Counted from the first letter of the stretch, positions 12,455 to 24,572 are shown. The stretch is 64,000 bases of DNA from Buddleja alternifolia (GCA_019426215.1 CM033396.1:26737101-26801100), one strand, 5' to 3'. Notes: generated from the letters alone by a model not told the origin. Numbers and translations: made by a program.

Positions 12455-13270
12455 ATGCTAGACCGTCTTTTCCATTAATCCATTAGTTAGGAGTAGGAGT
12501 ACATCAGCATCTATTCGAAGCCAGCCATAAAAAGGTACATACAAATGGTAACCATGAAAATGTACATATAAGTGGTAACATCACTACAAGAAAATGTATT
12601 TTTTATGACACATGAAAATGTAACAAAGCTATTGTTTGATGTAAGAACTAGTTTTCTCATAACAAAGTATATTATATGTTACCACAAAGTTATTTTTTGT
12701 AACAAATTTGTTTGTTCGGTTACAAATAAACTCTTGTCATAAAATATTAAGTTATTAGTAACGAACGAATAAATTGTTACATAAAGTAAGTTAGGCTTAC
12801 GCACAGTAAAAAACTATTGCAATTACAGTGAAGCGTGGCAACTTGTTCATCTTTGGGTAACAATTTTTGAAATTGTTACATTAAGTTCATGCGTAACAAT
12901 TACATTGCAATTAAAGTAAACTGTGATAACTTGTTCATCTTCTGGTTGCAATTTCTGAAATTATTACATTAAGTTCATGCATAACAATTACAATTCCTTG
13001 CAAGAAAATTAGATAGTGTGAGCCATTTAATTATAACTTTGGTGGTAAAATGGGCGCCAAAGTATTTCTTATTTCCTATTTCTTTTAAAGACTTGGTGTA
13101 TATGTGTCTCTTGACCTCATTGATTTATTTGTTCAGCTGAGTCTTTTGAGCTTCATCTCCCGGTCTCTCTCTTTCTCTAGGTAATTAATTTCTCTTCAAA
13201 TAATAGGTCTCTTAGAAGCTGTGGCCTAACACTTGATTTTGTCTACTTGTTTTTTAACTTCCTTTATCTA
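12455..13270. repeat. Segmental tandem duplication, unit A
   Basis: Collinear with unit B (13690-14610): both contain GTTAGGAGTAGGAGTACATC, TCTATTCGAAGCCAG, GGTACATACAAATGGTAAC, a CACTA-type terminus, GTAACAA-rich sequence and GGTGTATATGTGTCTCTTGA. Unit A carries a second internal copy of a ~80-100 bp segment (12826-12990) and has the empty site for the SINE found in unit B. Confidence 0.7.
12592..12990 (+). mobile_element. CACTA-type left end in unit A
   Basis: Starts CACTACAAGAAAATG at 12592, the canonical plant CACTA terminus, followed by subterminal-like GTAACAA/TTGTTAC repeats. No matching right terminus (CTTGTAGTG) was found before the next copy, so it is truncated or its end has decayed. 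Confidence 0.6.
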
Positions 13271-13689
13271 ATAGAGTAAAAAGAATGAAGCCAAGAAAGA
13301 TGGATGAACCTTAAGAAAAAGCTCGATGAGATATATCGAAATTTGAAAAATATAAAGACTAATAAGTAAAGAAAACAAAATCATCAATTTCGCCAACCAT
13401 TTTAGTTTTATTTTTTTAAAAAAAAATTTAGAGGTAAGTGACATTAATATTTATTTGGGGGGTGTTTAATACAACTTGTATAGTTCATGGGGGAAAAATG
13501 TAATTTTTAAAACCACATTCTATTAGTTTCCGTTAACTTTTAACAAAAATTAAAGTATGGGACTAAAATTGTTTAAGAAAGTACTAATGTTGCAACTTTT
13601 TAAAATTATTGGGACTATTTTTAAAATCACGTAATGTGTGGGACTAAAACTAAAACAACTCTATCTTGTGGGACTAAATTTACAATTTT
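13271..13689. other. Spacer between the duplicated units
   Basis: Non-coding. At 13550-13695 it contains repeated GGGACTAAA words typical of small non-autonomous DNA elements. Confidence 0.45.
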
Positions 13690-13803
13690 GCCTCATCCTT
13701 TTGCTATCCTACCATCTTTTCCTTTAATCAATGAGTTAGGAGTAGGAGTACATCTTCATCTATTCGAAGCCAGTCGGAAAAAGGTACATACAAATGGTAA
13801 CAT

Positions 13804-14100
13804 CACTACAAGAAAATATATTTCTTATGACAAATGAAAATGCAACGAAGCTATTGTTTGGTGTAAGGATTAGCATTCTCATAAAAAAGTATATTAATTG
13901 TTACCAAAAAATAAGTTTTTGTAACAAATTAGTTTGTTCGTTACACAAAAGAAACTTTTGTCATAAAAGATTAAATTATTAGTAACGAAGGAATAAATTG
14001 TAAAGTAAAGTAAGTTATCCTTATGCAAAGTAAAATCCTCATTGCAATTAAAGTGAACCATAACAACTTATTCATCTTCGGGTAACAATTTATGAAATTG
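13804..14100 (+). mobile_element. CACTA-type left end in unit B
   Basis: CACTACAAGAAAATAT at 13804 followed by the same subterminal GTAACAA-type repeats as in unit A. The right end was not found. Confidence 0.6.
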
Positions 14101-14297
14101 TTTTTTTTTTTTTTTTTTATACCAAGGGTTTCCCCCAGCCGAACACCAAAGACTAATCCCTTCGAAGCTTAGAGATCACCGAAGTGGGTTTTGTCTCTCC
14201 CAACAAAGTCTTTTCCATACACACGGTCAGAGATCGAATCTTGGATAGTATGCTTAAGGAACCCAGCTATCTACCAACTGTGCTGGACCTCGTTGAT
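14101..14297 (-). mobile_element. tRNA-derived SINE (poly-A tail at 14101-14119)
   Basis: Read on the minus strand it starts with a tRNA-like region holding a degenerate A box (AGTTGGTAGATAGCTGG) and a B box (GATTCGATCTCT), and ends in a run of A of about 19. It is flanked by a perfect 14-bp TSD AATTTATGAAATTG at 14087-14100 and 14298-14311. The duplicated unit A holds the uninterrupted site near 12857. It is non-coding and depends on LINE machinery in trans. Confidence 0.9.
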
Positions 14298-15409
14298 AAT
14301 TTATGAAATTGTTACATTAAGTTCATGTGTAACAATTACAATTCCTTACAAGAAGATTAGATAGCTTGAGATATTTAATTAAAACTTTGGCAGTAAAATG
14401 GGGGCCAAATTCCTTATTTCTTTTAAAAACTTGGTGTATATGTGTCTCTTGACCTCATTGATTCATTTGTTCAGCTGAGTCTTTTGAGCTTCATCTCTCG
14501 TTATCTCTCTTTATCTCTCTTGCTCTAAGTAATTTCTTTTCAAATAATAGGTTTCTAGAAGCTGTGACCTAAGATTTGATATTTTCTCTACGTTTTTTAA
14601 CTTCTCTATAATCTATACTATCTATATTCTATACTAAAAGTGTGGACTATCTCAGTGTTTCTTCCGATTGTAATTTTATTTCTTTACCCTTACTAATTAT
14701 AACTAGAGTAAAATCCAATTTACTCCCTGTGATAAACTTTATTTTTCAAAAGCCCCCCCGTGATATAAAAATTCACAGAACACCCCCCTATGAAAATAAA
14801 TAAATAAATTTTAATGTTAAGATAAAAATGCCCTTATACTATGTCATTATTTACACCATATTTATTTTATTTTATAATTACTTTAATTTTAAATTTTTTT
14901 TCTTTTGTTTTTTTTTCTAATCTTCTTCCCCAATCATCTTCTTCTTCCTCAAAACTAAAACCCCAACCCTAATTTTTTTATCTCTACACCTCCACCACCA
15001 CCATCACCGTGGCCGCCCGGAGTCCCGCCATCTCCACCACCACCCTCCACTATGCCTAGTCGCGCCGCTGCCACCTCCACTCAACAAATCGTGCCGTCAC
15101 ACCTCCACTCACCAGATTCATGCCTCCACCACCACCTCCCTTCATCAAATCTCACCGCCACCACTCCCCTGGCCAGATTCGCACCGCCATCGCCTCACCT
15201 ATGCACAATTGAACCACCACTGCCTCCTCTGCAAAATCACGCCGCTACCGCACCCTTCTTCAAATCTCTGCCTCCTTTCTTACAATCGCAACACCAACGC
15301 CCCTCCCCTATGTAAATTCACACGACTGTCGCCAACCACCACCCCTCCTCCTTTGCTGTACTAAATTATTTATATATTTTAATATATCTTATAGATGAAA
15401 AAGTAAAAA

Positions 15410-15432
15410 ACTATATATATATATATATATAA
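15410..15432. repeat. (AT)n microsatellite within the MULE-like element
   Basis: Alternating AT run; a second one lies at 15648-15666. Confidence 0.9.
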
Positions 15433-15439
15433 ATAAAAT

Positions 15440-15615
15440 ATGTTTTATGGAGTCTGGTGGTGGCGGGTCAAGTTGTGGGGTTCGGTTGTGAAGGCCATTA
15501 ATGGTGGTCATCGTGGAGGCCGCTGGTGGTGGTGTAGTGGTGGTGGTGGATGACAGAAGGCAGCGGATGGTGGTGGTGTGGTGGCGGCGGTGGGTGATGG
15601 TGGGCGGAGGCGGTA
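15440..15615. repeat. GGT/GGC-rich low-complexity tract
   Basis: Strongly G/T-rich with repeated GGTGGTGG and GGCGG words, the strand opposite of a Pro/Thr/His-rich open frame. It probably belongs to the captured fragment in the MULE-like element. I do not regard it as a gene. Confidence 0.7.
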
Positions 15616-15990
15616 AGTGATGATGTATAAATATATATACACACACTTATATATATATATATATATTATTACTATATTGTATATATTATTATTATTAATA
15701 ATATATTTTATATATATATAATTTTTATTGAATAATAAATATATAGTTTTAATCTTGACCGTATTTTATCATATAAGATCCAATGGTGTTAGATTAAGGG
15801 CAGAAAAGTCCAATAAACTCAAAAAAGTTATAAACATTCGCAATATTTGTGCGTGGAGCGCGTAGGGGGTTTAGTTGCATATTTATTTTTTTCATAGGGG
15901 AGTAAGTTCACAATTGTTTTATCACAAGGGGACTTTTGAATAATAACGACTATCACAGGGGGATACGGACGATTTTTCTCATTATAACTA

Positions 15991-16975
15991 CAATCATAAT
16001 TAAGAATAAATAATATCTATTATTATATATAAAATTCTCCATTTTCCTATAAAATACCATACTACAAGTGTGGATAAATTTTAATTTTACTTCTTTACCC
16101 TTACTCATTACAATTACAATTATAATTGAGAATAAATAATATCATCTATTACAAATAAAATTCTTTATTCTTCCTACAAAATTAATGAATAATAAAGTCA
16201 TGTCACCTACCTTCATGCAAGTTAAAATGAATGACATTAACCCAAATGTTGTACCTTTCAATTTCAAAATATCCTAAGAGTATGCAATTTATATACAAGT
16301 CCTACTAAATCCCACTACACCACTTCCTCATCCAAGTTAGTCTTTGCATCTCCACCGCTACAATTCTTAGTTGTGGTTTGAGTTATGTGGCCAATGCCAA
16401 CTCTAGCACTTTCTCATCCAACCCAAAGCATAAATATGTGATTTCTTCCACTTCCCTACCGGTTCTTCCTTACACATTATTTTCGTGAGATTAACCTGAA
16501 TATGTTTCTCAACTTCGTAAATATTGGATGGAGTATTATCTCAGAAACGAATCTGTGCTCATTGGATTAGAACCCAATATTTAGAATTTGACTTTTTAAA
16601 TTAATGCCCTGAAAAGGTAAGGATTTATTACCACTTTGCTTGATTATGCCGGGCGTGCTTTGAAACACTCTTTTCGCTTTGCATCTCCTTATTGATGCTC
16701 ATCTCTTATCATTTTCTTCCATCTGCGTTGTTTTTCGTAAGAATACCTACTTATTTCTTGCTCTAGATAGGAAATATTGCAGTTATTACGCCATCATCTT
16801 TGCATTGGGAAACAAGAGGTCTGAAGAACTCATGTTGCTCCATCGAGTTTTTAGCGCAACATGATTATTCAGAAACAACGGTATGTCTTGACGGAGACCA
16901 TCAACACCAAGAGATCACCAAAACTTTTGATCATGATCCAATCAAGAACATTGAAGATGGCTATGGATACAAATA
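15991..16975. other. Intergenic, no gene recognised
   Basis: The first 200 bp repeat sequence also seen at 14620-14700 (AGTGTGGA, TTTACCCTTACT). The rest is non-coding at the level I can judge. A 61-codon open frame at 16679-16864 shows no recognisable motif. Confidence 0.45.
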
Positions 16976-18232
16976 ATTTAAAGTAAAAAATCATAATATT
17001 ATATACATAAATTCAAACTAAATTATTTTTTACTTAGTATTCAAAATTTACTATTTTTCGGAAAAAATTGATTTTTTTTCTTTCATTTTTTATTTTTCTA
17101 ATTTTTTATCATTTGTTGATTTTTCAAATTTTTTTTTGATTATTTATGATTTTTTTTGAATATTTTTATTGTTTTTATGATTATTTTTAGTTTTTAATTG
17201 ATTCATTATCTGCCAATGGAAATCTTTTGCCATCGTTAAAATTTATTTTACTTAAATTTAATAACTAGTTTGAGATATTATTTCTAATGTTTTCTAATTT
17301 TTTAAAACACTATAATATTTTTCATTTTTTTCTTATATTTTTTGAATTTTCATAAGTTTTCTAAAACAAAAATTGATTTTGTTTTTTAATTTTATTTTTA
17401 TTTTATGATTTTTGAGAAAAAAAATTCAGATTTTTTTGGTTTATAATTAATTTATTTTTTCAATGAAAAAAAATTATATTTATCTGAAAAAATGTACAGG
17501 CCAAATTGGAGTACCAATTTTACCAATTAAAAATAAAAACATTCTGAATTTTTTTAAAAAAAAAACTCAAAAACATAAATTATATTTTTTGAATTTTTAT
17601 AAGTTTTCAAAATTATTTTTTTATTTTCTAATTTTATATTATTTTTATGATTTCTTTTGAGAAAAAAATTTCATAATTTTGTTTTGTTTTCACTTTTATT
17701 ATTTTTTTGAATTTTTAATTAATTTGTTTAGTCAATGCTAAAAAAATGGACGGGCCAAATTGCAGTACCAATTTTACAAATTTAAAAACATAAAAATTCT
17801 ATATATTTTTTTGAATAACTCAAAAAAAATAAAATAAAATTAATTTTTTTAAAACTAATGAAAATTCAGAAGACATCATATGAAAAAAAAAAACAAATAT
17901 TACAATACTTTAAAAATTTTAAAAAAATAAACTATTTCTGAAACTTATTTTTAAATTTAAGTAAAACAAATTTTAATGTGGCAAAAGATTTTCATTGACA
18001 AAAAATAAATTAATTAAAAACTAAAAAGAATTGCAAGAACCACAGAAATAGTAAAAAAAAACTTAAAAAAAATCATAAATATCAAAACGGTTTTGAAAAA
18101 CCAGCAAATAATACGAAATAATTAGAAAAAAGAATAAAAATAGTAAAATTTAGAATACTAAGTAAAAAAATAATTTAGTTTGAATTTATACATATAATAT
18201 TATAATTTTTTTACTTTTAAGTTATTTTATAT
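16976..18232. mobile_element. AT-rich fold-back element
   Basis: Two arms of roughly 500-600 bp are inverted copies of each other. The outer left arm AATTCAAACTAAATTATTTT (17010) pairs with AATAATTTAGTTTGAATTTA (18171-18190), and inner arms also match (CAATGGAAATCTTTTGCCA against TGGCAAAAGATTTTCATTG). Between them, GCCAAATTG-AGTACCAATTTTAC occurs twice in direct orientation at about 17501 and 17754. It is extremely AT-rich and non-coding. No clear TSD, so fold-back versus MULE-derived is open. Confidence 0.65.
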
Positions 18233-18402
18233 ATATGTTAATTATACAAATGTTATTAATAAATAAACAAATAACTTAGATAAATAAATATTTGAATTAA
18301 AAATTTTAAAATTTAAATAAATTTAAAAAATTGAAAGTATTTGAGTTCAATCCCCAAATTAAAGGTCAAATTTTCTCACCATATGCAAATATCCCCAAAT
18401 TG

Positions 18403-20009
18403 TGTTAGAGTATATGCCCTCGAATGCCATTAAAAAGATAGATTTATAGGGCATAAACATTGTAACTAAACTATGGTTTTTCTATTAATAAAAGGCAGTT
18501 GATTGTTGTTTTCTTATATGGATTTATAAGGTGTGAATAAACAATGTAAAATCCTTAATGACAAGGCGAACCTTCTACCTCCTATGGGATAGGAGGAAAG
18601 GCACTAGAATGGTTTGACTATTGACATCTAAAAGGGTTCGCAAGTCTAAGAAATATTGATTGGGCATCAATAGTGAATAAAGACTTGTATGATGTAAATT
18701 TCGACAGAGAAAGTGTCAGTCGTACACTATGGAAATGGTAGTGGAAACTTATATCGTAGACGTGTCAGTTGGACTGATATGTTCGAACACGGCTTGCATC
18801 AGTTCATCACATGGGTATTCACTCATTGACAGTCAATGATGAAACTGATAAGTAGTGATAGGTACGTGTGAACCTTTGACCTGAGAAATCGAATTGAAGA
18901 TGTACTTGTGACATCAAGTCTGTCATTAGAGTAGTTAGATTCAAATCACCTGTTGGTGGAATCGACCTCGAAGTGCGACTTGATGGGCAAGTAGCATTGT
19001 TAACTGATTTGCAATATGGAATTTATTCTCTCATAGGTAAATGAGTAAAATATCCTATGCGATCATGAATAAGTGAGGATGAAAGTCTTTGGCCAAAGCA
19101 TTTAAATACCTCGACTTATTATGAGTTTAGGCATATGGTCAAGTTATATGAGTTTGACTTTAAACCATGACTCTTACTTGACTGGGATATAAGAATAAAA
19201 GGTTTATACACGTACGGTATTCACGGCGTAAATGTTTGGAATGATCCTATTCATTCGTTCTCAATTGGGTTACGGTGTGAGCCACGAGACTGGCTAGGTG
19301 TCACTCACACCCCTTTGGATTCCTCCCAATTGCCTTTTGAGACGAACCTAAAGAGTCGCGCTTAAAGAAAATGCAAAAGGAAAAACATGGGAAAAAGACT
19401 TGAGAGAAATTCATGACATTGGATGCCATAATTAATTAATTAATTAATTATTAGATAATTTAATTAATTAATTAAATTAATGAGTTAATTAATTTCTTGG
19501 AGCAATTGAATTATAAATTAATTGGGAATTGAATTAATTGGATTATCAATTTATTTATTGGATAAATAAATTATTCGATTAATTAATTAGCAAGCAAGAT
19601 GAAAGCCTGAAGGCTTCCGAGCCCACTAAGGGGCGGCCAAATAGACGCCCAAATAGGGCTCTTGCATGCTAGGGTTATTGTTTCATAATGATATAAATAT
19701 ATCACAAGGTGAAAAATAACACAAGACAACTTACATAACTTTCTCTCCAAGAAAAAGTCTCTCACCTTTCTCTCTCTCTCTAGTCGTCTTTGACAAGGAA
19801 GAAAGGAGGAGTTTTTCATTTTTTATTCTGGTGTGACAAATTAGAGACGTTGGAAAATTCGGCATTAGAGAAAAGGATCACGTTCAGAAATCAACATACG
19901 CGAGAACGGTAATCTTTCTATACACATTTAAACACGAGGATTAGAGATGATTCGGGCTTTGAGAATTAAATTTACTTTTCGCTGCATTTTATTTGTATAA
20001 TTCCCAACA
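18403..20009 (+). repeat. Solo LTR, copia family S, copy B
   Basis: 1,607 bp from TGTTAGAGTATATGCC to TTCCCAACA with the perfect TSD AATTG at 18398-18402 and 20010-20014. Collinear with the solo LTR at 9949. No internal domain. Its own internal features include AATTAATT-rich repeats at 19430-19590 and a CT-rich segment near 19760-19780. Confidence 0.85.
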
Positions 20010-20014
20010 AATTG

Positions 20015-21129
20015 AAGGTAATATCCCTCCGTTTCAGCAAAATTCCCAAATTCAAATAAATTTTCCCGTCAAATGATATTTTCGGGCCAATTTTGAGTTT
20101 TTTGGCAAAATTTATACTGAAATTGCCAAGTTTTGCAAGTTAGTATACCCAAATTACCAACAGGCCAAATTATAGTACCAGAAAAATGTACATGCCAACT
20201 TGGAGTACTAATTTTGCAATTTTCCCGCAAATTCTCTCAATTCAGAGTTTAGCACTTGAATATATTTTTGAACTATATAACGTTTGATTCTCCATGAAAT
20301 AAGCTTTTAGTTAACCAATTATTTTGTAACAATTTATAAACTCTCAACATCTATATAATATTTTACGAAGCTTATAAATTCTTCCAAACACCCATCTTCA
20401 TGTAGAAAAAAGAATGAAAAAAATAATACTGGTAATTTGGCTTTGCCATATATGCATTTATGAAGTGAGAGGAATGGGAAAAATGTAGTTTTAGTCCCAT
20501 AACTTAGACTATGTGCACGTTTGGTCTCAATATTATATAACTCACCACATTGCATTCCATATCTTCGAAAAAATGTGCAATTTTAGTCCCAAACTCCAAT
20601 CTCCGTTACTTTTCAGACGAAAATAGCATGTGCCTCTCACGTGCACCATTAATTCGCTCTCGAGACTAAAATTACATAAAAGTCTAAGTTATAGGACCAA
20701 GTTGGCACACAATTTTCAATTTGCCTTTTTGGAAATAATTATTTATTCTCCTAGTTTTGTTTTCTTTCTTTAACCTTTAATTCATTTTCCTTTGTTTTGT
20801 CCAAGTTTGAAAACAAATCAATATATAGCACAAAGTCACAACAATTTTAATTTTGATTGAAATTGTACTAATTGTTCTATTAACTAGATATGCCATGATA
20901 TATAGATTAGTAAAATAAAATAAATGAACATATATATATATACAAACAAAATATGTGCATATCATTTATAGAAATAAGATTTTATATTATATGATTATGG
21001 GTGTTACCCTGCACGATTCATGAATTTTTAAATGGAAATGAACAAATTTGGGTCATGGGCAATTTTAGTCTTGAAACTTGGCTCGTGTGCAATTTTCGTC
21101 CGATATAATGGGACATAAATTGCATAATT
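20015..21129. other. Intergenic with short repeat fragments
   Basis: AT-rich; no gene. At 20150-20215 there are GCCAA..GAGTAC words shared with the fold-back element. At 20480-20720 and 21030-21120 there are TTTTAGTCCC / CAATTTTAGTC words typical of non-autonomous elements. The second of these is the host of the SINE that follows. Confidence 0.5.
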
Positions 21130-21141
21130 AACCATGCACGT

Positions 21142-21339
21142 AACCAAGCCTCTTGGCTCAGTGGTATAAGGCTACCACTGGAACAACTTGGGGTCGACCT
21201 GGTGTACTCCCAGGATCGATTCCTAGTGTTGTCAAAATAATATTTGGCCAGCGGCAGCCACGCACCGCGAGCGGGGATTAGTCGAGGTGTGCGAAAGCTG
21301 GCCCGGACACCCCGTGGGGAAACCAAAAAAAAAAAAAAG
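21142..21339 (+). mobile_element. tRNA-derived SINE, second family
   Basis: Starts with a tRNA-like head containing an A box (TGGCTCAGTGGTATAAGGC) and a B box (GGATCGATTCCTA), has a GC-rich body, and ends in an A-run at about 21324-21338. It is flanked by a perfect 12-bp TSD AACCATGCACGT at 21130-21141 and 21340-21351. Body sequence differs from the SINE at 14101, so it is a different family. Confidence 0.9.
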
Positions 21340-21351
21340 AACCATGCACGT

Positions 21352-21468
21352 GACAAACACATTCTACTTCCGTTCAAGAACTAGCACACGTTAGGTTGTG
21401 ACCTAAATTGTACATTTTTTGAAGATATAAGATGCAATGTGGTGAATGTCATAATATTGGACCAAAAT

Positions 21469-21524
<56 letters not shown>

Positions 21525-23022
21525 GAACAACATACTTAAAACGCGTTTGGGTAAGTCCTTGAAAATCAATTTATGCTGATAAAAAAAAATGAAAATCAAT
21601 TGATGGATAATGCATTATCGTGAAACTTGGTTAATTGAAAGTTTTTAACAAATTAAAATTTGGTATTTTATCCTGGCAAACCTCTAAGTCTCAAAAATTG
21701 TTTTGATTTTTCTTTATTATTTAATATATTGAGTTTCTTTTATTGTCTAGTAGGTACTTATAAGTTTATAATATTATATATATGTGTAATCGTGTCCAAG
21801 CTGTGTTGTGTCCTAAAGTTTTTAAGAATTGGCATGTCATATATCTGGTGTCGTGTTTGTGTCCCATATCTGTATTCATATATCATAGTTATATATGTTT
21901 CCATAAACAAGTGTGTTATAAATTCATCATGTGTATGTAAAAAAGAATTAATTGATCAAACTGTCAACTATTGATTGGGGAATTTCAGTTATACATGAAT
22001 TTATTCAAATAATCATGCTAAACAAATCAATTTAAAAATAATTCTGACTTTTTAACGAAAATTAGGATCTATCGAAAAAGATAGAAGGAACAGTAGAAGG
22101 CAATGTCACTTGCATAACCCAAATAATAGAGGAACATTAAATCGATAACTAACACAAAACTAATAATAGGAGGTGTTGAATTTTACTTACACGTGTGAGC
22201 CTTTCTTTATTTTTACAGTGGTTATTAGTTTATTCTAAGAATTGTTATTTAATTGTAATTATTATTACTTATTATTCAAGACAACATTATACAACCGCTC
22301 CATGCAAGGAAAAAGAACACGAGATTCATTTTTTTTAACAATTGAATGCTTATGTTATTTTGGGACATCACAAATAATAACTCACATTCTAAATGACAAT
22401 TTTTTATTTATTATTTTGAAAACTATCCCCTCACTTAAACTGTATGTCACTAATTCTCAGTTTTTTTTTTTTTTTGGTAATTTCTAATTCTCAATTAATA
22501 CATTGAGCTCTTGAGGTCCTAGTTAGTCAAACACGGGACGGTAAAAATTCGATATTTAATACGTACGAGTATATTATAAATTTTCGTTCAAAAATAGAGT
22601 GAATAATTTGACTTAAAAAATGCGAGAACTGAAAATAAATGGATTCATAGTTATAAGGATAAAATACTAATAAAAAGAATTATTATAAAGTAAAAAGTGA
22701 CTTATTTTATATCATTGTACAGTTTTAAATGCTTGTATTCGCTTTTAAATATGATGAAAAGTAATTTTTAGTCACTAGTTGTCAGTAAATAATATTTCTA
22801 TAAATTCCTAATGCTTGTGTTTTATATGTATAATATTCAATTAATTTAATATTAATATATTATTCAATTTTAAATAAAATAACATTTTTTTGGTTAGATA
22901 TGAAGTATTATTCGTCAAATATAATACACGATACGTAAAATATGTGTAATAAATCGTTTAACTCAAGAGTGAGTATTATTCATTATGTTCAAATTGCTTG
23001 TGTGAAATGAGAGTACTTATTA
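21352..23022. other. Intergenic left flank of retrotransposon copy 1
   Basis: No gene recognised. It contains a (TA)n microsatellite at about 21474-21519 and AT-rich single-copy-looking sequence. Before copy 1 inserted, its right part was about 0.4-1.5 kb upstream of LCB2 and so may hold displaced distal promoter sequence. Confidence 0.5.
21474..21519. repeat. (TA)n microsatellite
   Basis: About 22 uninterrupted TA units. Confidence 0.95.
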
Positions 23023-23027
23023 ATTAC

Positions 23028-24570
23028 TGTTAGGAATTTCATGTTAGAAGTTTTGATGATGACAATTAAGTTTTTGTTAGACCCCAAAAAAGTTGTAAGT
23101 TTATTTTCGTAGAAAACTTGTATAGGCTTTGAAGCGTTAGACTTGTAATAGATTTATTAGGCTTTATTATCTTACTTTAGAGTGTTAGGCAAAATAGTCT
23201 TAGGCTGAGCGTCTGATGATTTCTGAGTGAGTTTATCAGTGGTAAAGTTCGAAGACTCAAGCGCCTGATCTCAGAAGATAGATACAGTCTCCAAGCGTCC
23301 ACTTTGGCCAGCTATATCAAGCGTCACCTTATGGGATAGAAGTGATTTCACCTGAATTTACTTCTAAGTCCAGAAGGAGTTTTAATGCAAATATTCTCAA
23401 AGCATTAAATACCAACGGGTATTAATTTCAAATGCATTAAATGTTGATAAGAGCATTTAATATGATAAGTAATGTCAGACGTACGGAGAAGCCACCCTAT
23501 TGGACTGTCAACTATCTCAGACTGCAGCACCAACTTTCGTGCAGCAGATTTTCAGGAAAAAGGACAAAAGCTGTTCACTCGCGAAAGTGAGAGACACGCG
23601 CCAGTGCATGTGTCAAACGGACACTTTCTCCAAGAATACCTATAAATAGGACTTCAACAACAAACAAACACAGTGAGAACAATTTTATCAAGCCAAATTG
23701 CTGTTGCACTAAAATCTCATTCCTTAAACTCTCAGAAAAGCCAGAAAATTAAAGAAACATCCTACTTGCTTTTCTTATATTCCTGAGACAGTCAACAAAT
23801 ATCTCAAACATTCTTTTTGAAGAAACCAGATTCCTACTGAGATATTACCAAGTTGTTTGAACTTCATCAAAATCAAACAAACCTTTTAGAAAATCCCATC
23901 CAAGCCTCGCGATCTGTGTGAAGTCGAAGTTGGATACTTGCATCATTTCTGGGTGAAAGAAGCAAGAGGGTTGAAGTGATTTGAAGCAGAAATCTGTGTG
24001 ATCAAGGAGCTCAAGTCATCGACATCCATCTCTCCCTAATTTGTAGAAGATTCTGTGTGATTCTTTGAGAATCATTTTAGTGGATTGCCTCCAAGTGCAA
24101 AGGAGAAGAAGGACGTAGTTGGGATTACATCACCCAACGAACCTTACAAATATTGTGTTATTTACTTTTCAGTCATTTCATTCATCTATCATATCATTGC
24201 ATAAGTAAAACACAATCAAAAGCTAAGCAACTAAGAAACATCTTGTGACGCTAAAACTTTCAAAGAGAAGACTCCAAAATCATTCCGCTGTGCTAACCCT
24301 GATTAAAAGAACTGAACGCTTAACCTACAAGGTCAAAGTATTCAATTCCTGAAGTCTAAGTTAACTTTATAAAACAGTCTTCATTAGACGCTTCACAAAG
24401 TCTCAAATATCTTATGTGAACGCTAAAGTGAAGCGTTAGACACTTCAAGCGCCTATCATTTCAAGCGTCCAAATACGTTTAATACGAAATCTTTTTGAAG
24501 TCGAAAAAGACTTAAGGGTCTATTCAACCCCCCCCTTCTAGACCCTTTCGTATGCCACTTGGGACCAACA
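23028..24570 (+). repeat. 5' LTR of copy 1
   Basis: 1,543 bp, TGTTAGGAATTTC to GGGACCAACA. It carries the element promoter with the TATA box at 23640-23650. CpGs are concentrated in AGCG/CGCT words. Confidence 0.95.
23641..23650 (+). promoter_or_regulatory. LTR promoter TATA box
   Basis: TATAAATAGG in the context CCTATAAATAGGACTTC. The same context is kept in the 3' LTR (35580-35589), in copy 2 (minus strand, 56491-56500) and in the old LTR (8251-8262), so it is the conserved core promoter of this lineage. Confidence 0.8.
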
Positions 24571-24572
24571 AG

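Larger units (their letters stand above)
13690..14610. repeat. Segmental tandem duplication, unit B
   Basis: Second copy of the block at 12455-13270, diverged by scattered substitutions and indels and interrupted by a SINE at 14101-14297. A CACTA-type terminus sits at 13804 in the same relative place as in unit A. Confidence 0.7.
14706..15980. mobile_element. Pack-MULE-like element with captured GC-rich sequence
   Basis: Terminal inverted repeats of about 100 bp (GAGTAAAATCC at the left, GAGAAAAATCG as the reverse complement of the right) with shared CCCTGTGATA and CAAAAG blocks. A 10-bp direct repeat ATTATAACTA flanks it at 14696-14705 and 15981-15990, as expected for Mutator-like insertions. 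The interior at 14930-15330 is GC-rich, begins like a plant 5' UTR with CT-rich sequence and AAAACCCCAACCCTAA, and continues with Pro/Ser/His-rich open frame. This suggests a captured gene fragment of unknown origin. No transposase is present. Confidence 0.7.

Noticed and set aside
14220..14297. A functional tRNA gene
   Set aside because: The A and B boxes are degenerate and the sequence continues into a SINE body with an A-tail and TSD.
15052..15315. Pro/His/Ser-rich open frame as a gene
   Set aside because: It lies inside the Pack-MULE-like element, is low complexity and has no recognisable domain.
21018..21377. 119-codon minus-strand open frame
   Set aside because: It covers the SINE and its flanks; no homologous domain.
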